Source: Leptospira sp. 96542
GTDB lineage: Bacteria; Spirochaetota; Leptospiria; Leptospirales; Leptospiraceae
Direction: 5' to 3'
DNA: 64,000 nucleotides
NCBI GenBank assembly: GCA_029310945.1
Contig: JARJFC010000002.1
Span: 1 to 64,000 of the forward strand
The notes beneath the pieces are model-generated. The model had not been told where the DNA came from, did no database searches, and worked only from the letters and a program-made list of their open reading frames with translations. Position numbers and translations under genes: made by a program. Below are positions 52,218 to 60,327 of the stretch, piece by piece. Every line of letters starts with the position of its first letter. Within the stretch, counting starts at the first letter, position 1.

Positions 52218-53849
52218 ATGAAAGTAGATCGCGCAGAATCATTTCTAAAACTAATTCGAAAGTCAAACAGAGGTAAATTAAAAATTTATCTTGGGTATGC
52301 AGCTGGTGTAGGAAAAACCTATCAGATGTTACAAGAAGCTCATCGATTACAAAGAGCGAACATCGACGTTCGGATTGGATATATTGAAACTCACAATCGA
52401 CCAGAAACAAAAAAACTCACAGCGGGACTTGTTCAGATCCCGCTAAAAGAAGTATTGTATCACGGAATTAAAATCACAGAACTTGACATAGACGCTGTAT
52501 TATTGGCCAAACCTGATGTAGTTCTCGTTGATGAACTTGCACACACAAATCTTCCAGGATCTAGGAATAAAAAAAGATACCAGGATATTGAAGAAATTTT
52601 AGATTCAGGAATCCATGTTATTTCTGCCTTAAATGTTCAGCACATTGAGAGTTTATATGAAACTGTCGAGCGGTTAATCAATATTAAAGTTAAAGAAAGA
52701 GTGCCTGATCGAATTGTATTAGAAGCAGATCAAATTGTAAATGTAGATGTTTCATCTGAGGATTTACTTGGAAGGTTAAAGGAAGGTAACATTTATTCGA
52801 AAGATCGAATTGACAGAGCACTCGAAAATTTTTTTCAAGAAAACCACCTCTCTCGCCTTCGAGAACTCACATTACGTGAAATTGCTTACCAGTTAGACAA
52901 AAAACAAAGATCACCAGAGTCTGATATCAATATCGCAGCCAATGATCAAATTGTTGTTTGTTTAGGATCTCAAGGACCAGATAATGAAGAACTTTTGCGC
53001 TATGCATCAAGATTAGCAGGTAAATTAAATCGGAATTGGTATGCGCTATATGTGCAAACTCCAGAAGAAAGCCCTCAACTGTTACAACCAAAATTGCAGA
53101 GGGTGTTAGCCAAAACATTAAATCTAGCTCAAGAGTTAGGAGCAACGGTATTTCAATGGAAAGGAAATCATATTGGTGAAACAATATTACAATTTGCAAT
53201 AGAATATCGTGTTAGTCATATCATAATTGGATCGCCGCAGCCAAAAAGAAACTTGTTCAAAAATATTTTTACTAAATCAATTTTACAATTTTTGTTAGAA
53301 CACAAGACATATGAATCCATCACGATTTACTCACATTCAAATTTTCATGACAAAATAGAGTCATCTCCTGCCGCAGATACTTCGATGGAATTAAATTTCC
53401 AAAAGGAGCTTGCAGCAAAGACTTTACTTGATGCTAAGATAAAAATTTGGGATAGACAAATCGAAAAAAACGAAGCAATAGAGCAACTACTTCATATTGC
53501 GAATAGCTCTACGAAAATCCCAATCGAGGATCTCAGACTTGCAATTTTAGAACGAGAAAAATTAGGTAGCACCGTGATTGGAAATGATATCTCCATTCCA
53601 CATGCAAAAATAAAAAATTTAACTCGTGCTGAGATCTGTATTGGTGTGCAGGCAAGCGAGAATAATTTGTCGTTAGACAGTTTCAAAATCATGTTTTTGA
53701 TTTTAAGCCCTGCAGAATCTTCTATCGTTCATTTGCAAATATTAAGTATCATTGCAAAGTTAGGTCAGGAAGATTTATTGATAAAGCGGATGACAGAAGC
53801 AGACTCGGTAGAATCAATTCGAGAAACTATCACAAGTTTTATCAAATAA
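52218..53849 (+). CDS. KdpD N-terminal/USP domain fused to PtsN-like EIIA domain, no kinase
   Basis: 543 residues in three parts. Residues 18-228 match the KdpD sensor N-domain, with Walker A GYAAGVGKT (26-34) and Walker B VVLVDELAHTNLPGSRN. Residues 240-375 form a universal-stress-protein (USP) domain. Residues about 400-543 read as a type-2 (fructose/Ntr) EIIA domain: GSTVIGNDISIPHAKIKN, with the phosphohistidine at His462. The four membrane helices and HisKA/HATPase of classical KdpD are absent. In E. coli, EIIA-Ntr (PtsN) stimulates KdpD in trans; here the two are one chain. It is the last gene of the operon, starting 1 base after the kdpC stop. Likely role: a phosphorylation-sensitive input to the KinB-like kinase (inference). 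Confidence 0.85.
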   Translation: MKVDRAESFLKLIRKSNRGKLKIYLGYAAGVGKTYQMLQEAHRLQRANIDVRIGYIETHNRPETKKLTAGLVQIPLKEVLYHGIKITELDIDAVLLAKPDVVLVDELAHTNLPGSRNKKRYQDIEEILDSGIHVISALNVQHIESLYETVERLINIKVKERVPDRIVLEADQIVNVDVSSEDLLGRLKEGNIYSKDRIDRALENFFQENHLSRLRELTLREIAYQLDKKQRSPESDINIAANDQIVVCLGSQGPDNEELLRYASRLAGKLNRNWYALYVQTPEESPQLLQPKLQRVLAKTLNLAQELGATVFQWKGNHIGETILQFAIEYRVSHIIIGSPQPKRNLFKNIFTKSILQFLLEHKTYESITIYSHSNFHDKIESSPAADTSMELNFQKELAAKTLLDAKIKIWDRQIEKNEAIEQLLHIANSSTKIPIEDLRLAILEREKLGSTVIGNDISIPHAKIKNLTRAEICIGVQASENNLSLDSFKIMFLILSPAESSIVHLQILSIIAKLGQEDLLIKRMTEADSVESIRETITSFIK

Positions 53850-53881
53850 ATTTTGAACTTAATAAGTAACTCCCAAACTCT

Positions 53882-54709
53882 CTAAACCCAAATTGGTATT
53901 ACTGTGGCAGAACCGCCATTCCATTCAATTTTCGTATGGAAACGTTTGCCTTCCTGGATCCTTGGAACTTTGGCGCCATTGATATAGAAAGTTCCACCTG
54001 TGTATTGTAAGGTTTCCCTTTCCTTTTTTTTACTGACTTTGTGATGCATATGACCCGACATCACAACAGGCACTTTTTTCCCAATTTGTTTTGCAAATTT
54101 GATCGCCTCTTGTAAATCCAAATCGCCCCAATCACCACCTGATTTTTTAAAATCAGCACCATACATTGATTTGGGTTCTGCTCCAAGCCCAAAAGGTCCG
54201 TTATGCGAAAGTATAAATATGTTTTTCTCTTTGACACCTTGGATGAGGGATTTATATTTTTCTATGGATTCTTCCATGGTGGATACAAAATAGTTTTTTC
54301 GCAAATTTGGTGCAAAACTAAGTCCCCCTCCCATCGCATAGGGCCTTCCCACAAGTAGGCTTAAATCCAACTCTTTTGAAACTGTGATGGTGCTATAACC
54401 CATAACACTCAAAGGCTGGATTTGGTTTACAAAAATTTTTGAACGTCTATTTTGCCCAATTTGCCCTAGTCTAATTAAATTTTTAGATTGGATCACTTCA
54501 CCGATGATTCCTATAAGGCTTGTGCTATCCCAATTGCCAGGAATTAAATACGCACGTTTGGTGAGCCCTTCGAAAGATACTTTTTTCTGTAGAGGAGTTC
54601 CATTGATATCCCCAGTAAAAAATAAAAAATCATAATCAGAAGAATTAAAATAATCTATATCTTCTTTGTCCCAGTATGCATGGATGTCGCCGATCAGTGC
54701 AAATTTCAT
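53882..54709 (-). CDS. Calcineurin-like metallophosphoesterase
   Basis: 275 residues. The metal-binding motifs are in order: GDIHAYW (about 7-13), GDING, PGNWD, SHNGP and GHMHH. Trp stands in place of the common His in GNHD, which is seen in some family members but may affect catalysis. It should cleave a phosphodiester or phosphomonoester in the cytoplasm. The target (nucleotide, lipid or protein) is unknown. It overlaps the end of the GH31 gene by 4 bases. Confidence 0.85.
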   Translation of the reverse strand: MKFALIGDIHAYWDKEDIDYFNSSDYDFLFFTGDINGTPLQKKVSFEGLTKRAYLIPGNWDSTSLIGIIGEVIQSKNLIRLGQIGQNRRSKIFVNQIQPLSVMGYSTITVSKELDLSLLVGRPYAMGGGLSFAPNLRKNYFVSTMEESIEKYKSLIQGVKEKNIFILSHNGPFGLGAEPKSMYGADFKKSGGDWGDLDLQEAIKFAKQIGKKVPVVMSGHMHHKVSKKKERETLQYTGGTFYINGAKVPRIQEGKRFHTKIEWNGGSATVIPIWV

Positions 54710-56946
54710 GGTGTTTCCGTTTTTCCTAAACTTAAAAATGCCGATTCTAAAATGAATTGTGATTTACTTCCCATTCGAATGAATGCTGGTGGTTTGCCTA
54801 TGGGAGCAGCCACTTCAATCTCTTTTCCACCCTCATAAATGGTGTTTGTCCAAACATGTTTCCACTTACCTTTGGGGAGGTATACGTCTTTGTATTTGTC
54901 TCGTTTGTGGATGACGGGAGCTACAAGCAGATCATCACCCAAAAAGAATTGATAATTATAACTAAGTAGAGTTTGATCGTTTGGTTCAACAAGGAAAGAA
55001 TGTCGCACGACAGGCAAACCATTGTTTGAAGCTTCATTCACTAGGTTTTGAATGTATGGTTTTAAAAAATAGTGAATGTTTGCTATTTCTGCAAATTTTT
55101 TCACAGTTTCATCGTCTGATAATGATTTGGTGCCATCCCAATTAGTGTAATTATAGACTTGCCAGTTTTTAAGAGGTTTGTTCCCTTCATGAGTTCTGAA
55201 AACAGTTGTGAATGCTGAGGTTTCTGCCCACCTGAGCAATAATTCTTTACTTCGATGGTAGTCAAACAACGGATTAGAGATTGTAGTATAACCCCCAATA
55301 TCACTATGGTTCAATGCAAAGCCACTGATACCTGAACTTGTGAGACCTATGATGGAAGAGGGTAACCCATCATTTTTGCCCCAACTCACCATTTGGTCAC
55401 CTTCCCAAAATAAGGTGGAATACTGATTTGCATAACTAAATCCAGCACGAGTGAAAAAAATAATTTTTCCTTCTTTGCCCGCCTCTTTGATTGCTTCACG
55501 GTTGATTCTTGCCCAATCCACAGGATAACGATTGTGATAAATTTTTGCATCGATCCCTGAGTGGAGTTTTGCATCATAGGGTAACCATTCTCCAAAATCG
55601 GCCATCCATCCAGATAAACCCATTCCAATTAGATTTTTTTTGATTAAATCTTTTGTCCATTTAACCGCCTCAGGATTGGTTAGGTCAATGAGATAAGCTG
55701 GAAATCCAACTGTTTGGATGAGATAAGGTTTATTTTCTTTATTTTTTACCAAATAACCTTTGTTTTTTGCCTCGATAAGTAGGGGATTTTTAAAGTCGTC
55801 ACCACCTGGTTTTTTAGGATCTGTATCTGCTAAAAACGAATTGATATAACCTAAAACGTGGACATTTTGTTTGTTCATGGAACTCACAAATTCGCGGAAA
55901 TTTGGATACAATGTTTCATCAGCATACCACCGCCATTTCAATTGGTCACCAAAGCCAGTCACACGCCTACCACACCAATCTTGGATCCAAAGTGCAGTCA
56001 CCGGGTTTCCCACATCTTTCGCTTGTTTGACGATAAAATTTACCTTATCACTACCACCTTGTACACCAAGCCATGTTCCATACGCCCAGTCAGGCAATGT
56101 AGGAAACCTACCAGTTTTTTTTGTGTAAGTAGTTACAAGCTCTTTTGGAGAACTACCAAGCCAGATTTTACTTTTGATTCCAGTTTCTTCTTTAAAATCC
56201 CAAAACTCCGCTAATACAAAATTTGGATCTTTTAGGCTAATTTTCGCATAACCTGCGTTTTCATAAAAAAAGGAACGATTTTCGGAACTGATATAGTGCG
56301 GAATGGGTGCGTACGTTGTGTACTCGTTTCCACCTGCTCCAGCTATTAAATTGGCACCAGTGGTGATGGGCTGATCACCTCTCCCAACTCCTTGTTCTTC
56401 AGAAAAAAAGAAAGGGGTTTTGCCTTTCATTTGATCAAAACTAAATTGTTCCCCAAATCCATAAAATTTTTCTTCAGGGAAGGATTCATATAAAATTTGA
56501 GCACGGTTTAATGTTTGGTCAGCAAATTGGATCTCCAATTGCGCTTCTTTGTCGTTAGTCAAAAATAAATTCAATTCGTATTCAGAAGAACAACCATCTC
56601 CAAAGACAGTGCCTGTGATAGTAACTCTATTAGGTGAAGTTTTGATATTTTGGATGGATTGTTCGTTGCAGTTGGTTACCAACGACTCTTTGAATCGAAA
56701 AGAAGCCATTCGGTAATCGGCTGTGGTTTCCTTTTTTTGCGCTGTTAAAAATGGTTTTTGGAGAGAAAACGAAATGAAATTTTTTTGTAAGGTTTCGTTT
56801 CTCAATTGTATGGATTGGGATGTTTGGATGAAACGAACTTGTTTTGAAATAGAAACCTTGGTTTCTTTGGTATTACTTAAAAATAATTGAGGTGTTGAAC
56901 ACTGGAAACAAAAAACAATAAAAACAAAGATCAATCGAAATGCCAT
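54706..56946 (-). CDS. Exported GH31 glycosidase, YihQ-like (altered sulfonate site)
   Basis: 746 residues. An N-terminal signal (MAFRLIFVFIVFCFQCS) ends in a possible lipidation Cys16. The GH31 domain (about 270-690) has the nucleophile Asp450 in SGWMADFGEWLP and an acid/base Asp517 in WEGDQMVSW. These and HSDIGGYTT, FRTHEGNKP closely match sulfoquinovosidase YihQ (from memory). In YihQ, Arg301 and Trp304 bind the sulfonate; here QDWCGRRVTGFGDQLKW aligns Gln335 with the Arg and Trp338 with the Trp. So a sulfosugar is possible but a neutral alpha-glucoside is also. It is unusual that the enzyme is exported. A palindrome (56956-56968) precedes the ribosome site GGAGGA. Confidence 0.8.
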   Translation of the reverse strand: MAFRLIFVFIVFCFQCSTPQLFLSNTKETKVSISKQVRFIQTSQSIQLRNETLQKNFISFSLQKPFLTAQKKETTADYRMASFRFKESLVTNCNEQSIQNIKTSPNRVTITGTVFGDGCSSEYELNLFLTNDKEAQLEIQFADQTLNRAQILYESFPEEKFYGFGEQFSFDQMKGKTPFFFSEEQGVGRGDQPITTGANLIAGAGGNEYTTYAPIPHYISSENRSFFYENAGYAKISLKDPNFVLAEFWDFKEETGIKSKIWLGSSPKELVTTYTKKTGRFPTLPDWAYGTWLGVQGGSDKVNFIVKQAKDVGNPVTALWIQDWCGRRVTGFGDQLKWRWYADETLYPNFREFVSSMNKQNVHVLGYINSFLADTDPKKPGGDDFKNPLLIEAKNKGYLVKNKENKPYLIQTVGFPAYLIDLTNPEAVKWTKDLIKKNLIGMGLSGWMADFGEWLPYDAKLHSGIDAKIYHNRYPVDWARINREAIKEAGKEGKIIFFTRAGFSYANQYSTLFWEGDQMVSWGKNDGLPSSIIGLTSSGISGFALNHSDIGGYTTISNPLFDYHRSKELLLRWAETSAFTTVFRTHEGNKPLKNWQVYNYTNWDGTKSLSDDETVKKFAEIANIHYFLKPYIQNLVNEASNNGLPVVRHSFLVEPNDQTLLSYNYQFFLGDDLLVAPVIHKRDKYKDVYLPKGKWKHVWTNTIYEGGKEIEVAAPIGKPPAFIRMGSKSQFILESAFLSLGKTETP

Positions 56947-56955
56947 AATTCCTCC

Positions 56956-56968
56956 GAAGGGACCCTTC
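56956..56968. promoter_or_regulatory. Palindrome before the GH31 ribosome site
   Basis: GAAGGGACCCTTC is a perfect 6-1-6 palindrome next to the GGAGGA of the GH31 gene (minus strand). It could be an operator or a small hairpin; nothing more can be said. Confidence 0.3.
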
Positions 56969-57005
56969 AGTGGAACGATGGCAAATGGATTCGTAAATCT
57001 TTTTT

Positions 57006-57854
57006 TTAAACTTTCTTACGGTCAACACCGCCCGCTCTCGGGGCAGCGGCAGTGGTTTGTTTGCCACCAAAAATAGAAACCGCTTGTTTGGGAAGGTTGG
57101 ACTTTCTCCATTCAAACCAAGAACCTTGGTAGGTGCTGACATCGATATAACCTGCTTCACGGAGCATGAGTGCAAGCAAACAAGAACGAGCACCATTATA
57201 ATCATAAATCACAGTGGGGCGTTCAGGCATAAACGGAAAACCATTCAAACGTTTTTTGAAAACAGATCGTTCTATCAAATTGGCTTCCCCATCATAAAGG
57301 TTCCGCCAATCCCATAAAAACGCACCCGGCAATCGGCCGCAAAGAGTTCCTTCTTCTGGGGCTGTGAGCCTTGGCAATCGACCTTCGTACTCATCCATAG
57401 TGCGGGCATCAAAAATTTGTAATTTTGTAAGATTGCGTTCCATATAGGGTTTATCAACAACACCTTCGATGGGCTTCGTTTTATCTGCAATGGGAGGTTC
57501 CAGTTTGAGATTGCCTGGTTGTTTTTTGCCTTCGACAGGCCATTTTTTTCCGAGAACATAACTTTCTTTGATGCCCATACAACGGAGTAAATACACCAGA
57601 CGTGTAGAGAACATTCCCATCCCTTCATCAAAAACGATGACCCTTGTCTTTTTTGACTTTTGGATTTCTTGTACAACAGCCAGGAGAGGGCCATAGAGTT
57701 TTTTTTGGGATTCAGGATCGGATCCAAATGCCTTTTTGACAAAAGGATAGTAGTAAGCTCCTTCCAAGGTCTCCTCTTCGTACGCCGATTGCGAACGACA
57801 ATCAATGAGAAAGTCCCCTGATTCTATTTCTGTTTTAAGAAAGCTCCAGTTCAA
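57006..57854 (-). CDS. Tandem rhodanese protein lacking the catalytic cysteine
   Basis: 282 residues with two rhodanese domains (about 5-110 and 140-260), as in SseA-type sulfurtransferases. In the second domain the loop that normally reads C-x-x-G-x is IYDYNGARS, with Asp218 at the cysteine position. The first domain also has no cysteine ([12 protein letters not shown]). Thus it is probably not a sulfurtransferase, but a binding or regulatory relative. The C-terminal 25 residues are basic and low-complexity. It is the only gene between GH31 and the divergent hypothetical gene at 58026; the 170 bases between (57855-58025) show no other feature. Confidence 0.78.
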   Translation of the reverse strand: MNWSFLKTEIESGDFLIDCRSQSAYEEETLEGAYYYPFVKKAFGSDPESQKKLYGPLLAVVQEIQKSKKTRVIVFDEGMGMFSTRLVYLLRCMGIKESYVLGKKWPVEGKKQPGNLKLEPPIADKTKPIEGVVDKPYMERNLTKLQIFDARTMDEYEGRLPRLTAPEEGTLCGRLPGAFLWDWRNLYDGEANLIERSVFKKRLNGFPFMPERPTVIYDYNGARSCLLALMLREAGYIDVSTYQGSWFEWRKSNLPKQAVSIFGGKQTTAAAPRAGGVDRKKV

Positions 57855-58025
57855 AAAAATATTCTCCTATTTCGGTACATTAGTTTTCCCCCCTTTGTTT
57901 TTTGAAAGCCTGAAAACCAAAAAAAAACCATTTGCATGTTAGGGACATAATCGGGCGAGAAATCAATGGAGCATGAGTCAATTCCTGGTAGTAAAAAGTC
58001 CGATACTAAAGAAAGCCAATAGATT

Positions 58026-58883
58026 ATGAGAAGATTGCCAGCCATTCCATTCGGATCGTTCCTATTTTTACTCACATTCACTCTTCTCGGAGCGGATCCT
58101 AGTGGTTCTTTGTCTCCCTTGTATGTATTGCAGAACGAAGTTATCCGTTCACAATCCAAGTCGGAGTCTAGCCAATTCAAAAAATGGATACATTCTAAAA
58201 AGGAATTTTTCATTGATGATGGCAAATGCCAACTTCTGCCTGATTCTAAATTCCAAACTGTTGTGTATTATCGATTCACTTGTGGCAATTCGAATCAAAA
58301 TTTGGTTTTGTCTTTCTCCGCCAAACGAAAAAACTCCATTGCGAAGGATAAGTTTCGAATTTTAGGCATTCATAAAATAGGCAAAAAAAAATACTTAGAA
58401 ATTCAGACAGGTTCTGAGGACAATACAAATCTTTCGGAACAAGTGAGTGGGAGTGATACAGAATTTGATCTCCCAGGCAAACAAGGAAAGATTGAAACTT
58501 CTAACCAAACGATATACAAACCATTAGAAAATCCAAATTTATATTATTTTAAAACCATAACAACATCCCCAAAAGAACGTAAGGAGTTCACGAGCAATTT
58601 AGAAGTATTTTTTGATTTTTCGTGTCCACTCGAGTTTTTAGAAAAAGATGAAAGTTTTTATTGGGATCAGACGATTTTTTATGTTTTTCGCATAACATGC
58701 ATTCGTGATTCTGTCTATAGTTTATTAAGAGTTCCTGGTTCTGGCAAAGAAGGCCATTTGGTAGTATCAAATTCAATCGCAAATCTTCCCAAACGGGGTG
58801 ATAAATTTTATGGGAAAACAACACTCCGAAAAATGACAGAAAAACAAATTTATTGGGAGAATTTTACGTTGTATTATGAATAA
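58026..58883 (+). CDS. Exported protein of unknown function
   Basis: 285 residues with a signal peptide (MRRLPAIPFGSFLFLLTFTLLGA). The mature part is beta-rich with a few cysteines (DDGKCQLLPDS, RFTCGNS) and no recognised domain. Its stop overlaps the start of the HtrA-like protease gene by 8 bases, so it probably belongs to that periplasmic operon. A substrate, inhibitor or adaptor role is possible but unsupported. Confidence 0.62.
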   Translation: MRRLPAIPFGSFLFLLTFTLLGADPSGSLSPLYVLQNEVIRSQSKSESSQFKKWIHSKKEFFIDDGKCQLLPDSKFQTVVYYRFTCGNSNQNLVLSFSAKRKNSIAKDKFRILGIHKIGKKKYLEIQTGSEDNTNLSEQVSGSDTEFDLPGKQGKIETSNQTIYKPLENPNLYYFKTITTSPKERKEFTSNLEVFFDFSCPLEFLEKDESFYWDQTIFYVFRITCIRDSVYSLLRVPGSGKEGHLVVSNSIANLPKRGDKFYGKTTLRKMTEKQIYWENFTLYYE

Positions 58884-60327
58884 GTTAATTTATAGTTTTT
58901 TACTTTTATTGTATTTTCCTTTGTTTTCACAAACCCAAGAAGAACCAGCGGTAGATTCTATCTTTCGTTCAGTGGTTCTCATTCGAAATGAAGGTTTTTA
59001 TACCGAAAACAAAATCCAACCTTGGATGAAAAAAAATCTTTATACGGGTTATGGTTCGGGTTTAGTACTTCCAAACCAAACCATCCTCACAAACGCGCAT
59101 GTGGTGATGGATGCCAAACGAATTCTTGTGCGAAGTTCTGACAGTCGTAAAGAATTTGTCGCAGAAGTAAAATACATTGGTTATGATTGTGACTTAGCTT
59201 TACTCACAGTTTCTGACCCAGAATTTTCCAACACAACAACGGCTCTCGGTTTTGCAAAAGAACAACCAATTCTTGGATCTGATGTATTGCTCCTTGGTTA
59301 CCCTAACGGGTCTGATACACTTTCTGTTGCGAAAGGATCTGTGCTTCGACTTGAGAAAAATAGATACAGTTACTCTGGGCTTGATTTTCGGAATGTATTA
59401 AAAATAAATGCTAATATCCAACCTGGAAATTCTGGCGGACCAGCCATTCAAAACGGAAAGGTAGTTGGGGTTGTTTTTCAAATTAGCAAACAGGAACAAG
59501 GGATTGCTTATTTGATTCCTATAGACATCATCGATCATTTTTTGACAGATGTGAGTGATGGAAAATACGATGGTTTTCCTAACATCGGTTTTACGTTCCA
59601 AGCTGGAAACCCAACCAGTTTAAAAAAGGCAATGAAGATTCCTGAATCAGAACCAGGGATATACGTGAACCGAATTTATCCCAATTCAACATTTTCGAAA
59701 GTACTAAAAGAAAAAGACTTCGTTGTATCAATCGGTGGAAATTCTATCTCAAACGATGGTGAAGTGAATGTTAATAATAAAAAAGAGTACATCGTCGATT
59801 TTATTGAAGATAAACAAATGAATGCCAAAACGGAAATTGTTTATTATCGGGCTGGTAAAAAACTAACTTCCGAAGTGAATTTGCAAAAAAATTATTCACT
59901 CGAACTTTACCGTGACCCAGTGGAAGATTATTTTTTACAGGCTGGCCTTGTTTTTCAACCCATCTCTCGTTCCTTTTTTGTGACTGATGATGGTGATTTG
60001 GATAGTTCCTTAAAATATCATTATAGTTATTTCATTCAGGATTTATTATTTCGATACACAACGAGGGACATTGTTCTCAGTTATCAGTTTGCTGACCCCG
60101 AAACTTCCAAATTTAAAAAATATAAATTTAAAGTGGTGGAATCCATCAATGGTAAAATTCCGAAAGACATTAAGGATTTTAAAAGTATTTGGACAGCAAA
60201 CCAAAAGGACATCATTGTGCTTAAATTTAGAGGGATGGATTTGCCAATTGTGCTCCGACCTGAATCCGTTTACCAAATCAACCAACGTGTGAAAAAAAGA
60301 TATGGTGCGAATTATGATGAAATATAG
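58876..60327 (+). CDS. HtrA/Do-like serine protease
   Basis: 483 residues with a signal peptide (to about residue 18). The trypsin-like triad is intact: His75 in TNAHVVMDAK, Asp106 in YDCDLALL and Ser186 in QPGNSGGPA. A PDZ-like domain follows (about 240-340; GIYVNRIYPNSTFSKVL), and the C-terminal 140 residues form a further domain, perhaps a second, degenerate PDZ. It should be a periplasmic quality-control protease. Its 3' end overlaps the next gene, a related protein without the triad, by 26 bases. Confidence 0.88.
   Translation: MNKLIYSFLLLLYFPLFSQTQEEPAVDSIFRSVVLIRNEGFYTENKIQPWMKKNLYTGYGSGLVLPNQTILTNAHVVMDAKRILVRSSDSRKEFVAEVKYIGYDCDLALLTVSDPEFSNTTTALGFAKEQPILGSDVLLLGYPNGSDTLSVAKGSVLRLEKNRYSYSGLDFRNVLKINANIQPGNSGGPAIQNGKVVGVVFQISKQEQGIAYLIPIDIIDHFLTDVSDGKYDGFPNIGFTFQAGNPTSLKKAMKIPESEPGIYVNRIYPNSTFSKVLKEKDFVVSIGGNSISNDGEVNVNNKKEYIVDFIEDKQMNAKTEIVYYRAGKKLTSEVNLQKNYSLELYRDPVEDYFLQAGLVFQPISRSFFVTDDGDLDSSLKYHYSYFIQDLLFRYTTRDIVLSYQFADPETSKFKKYKFKVVESINGKIPKDIKDFKSIWTANQKDIIVLKFRGMDLPIVLRPESVYQINQRVKKRYGANYDEI

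Noticed and set aside
57851..58225. Minus-strand 124-codon frame before the rhodanese gene
   Set aside because: It runs antisense into the signal-peptide gene at 58026, has no family resemblance and no ribosome site.
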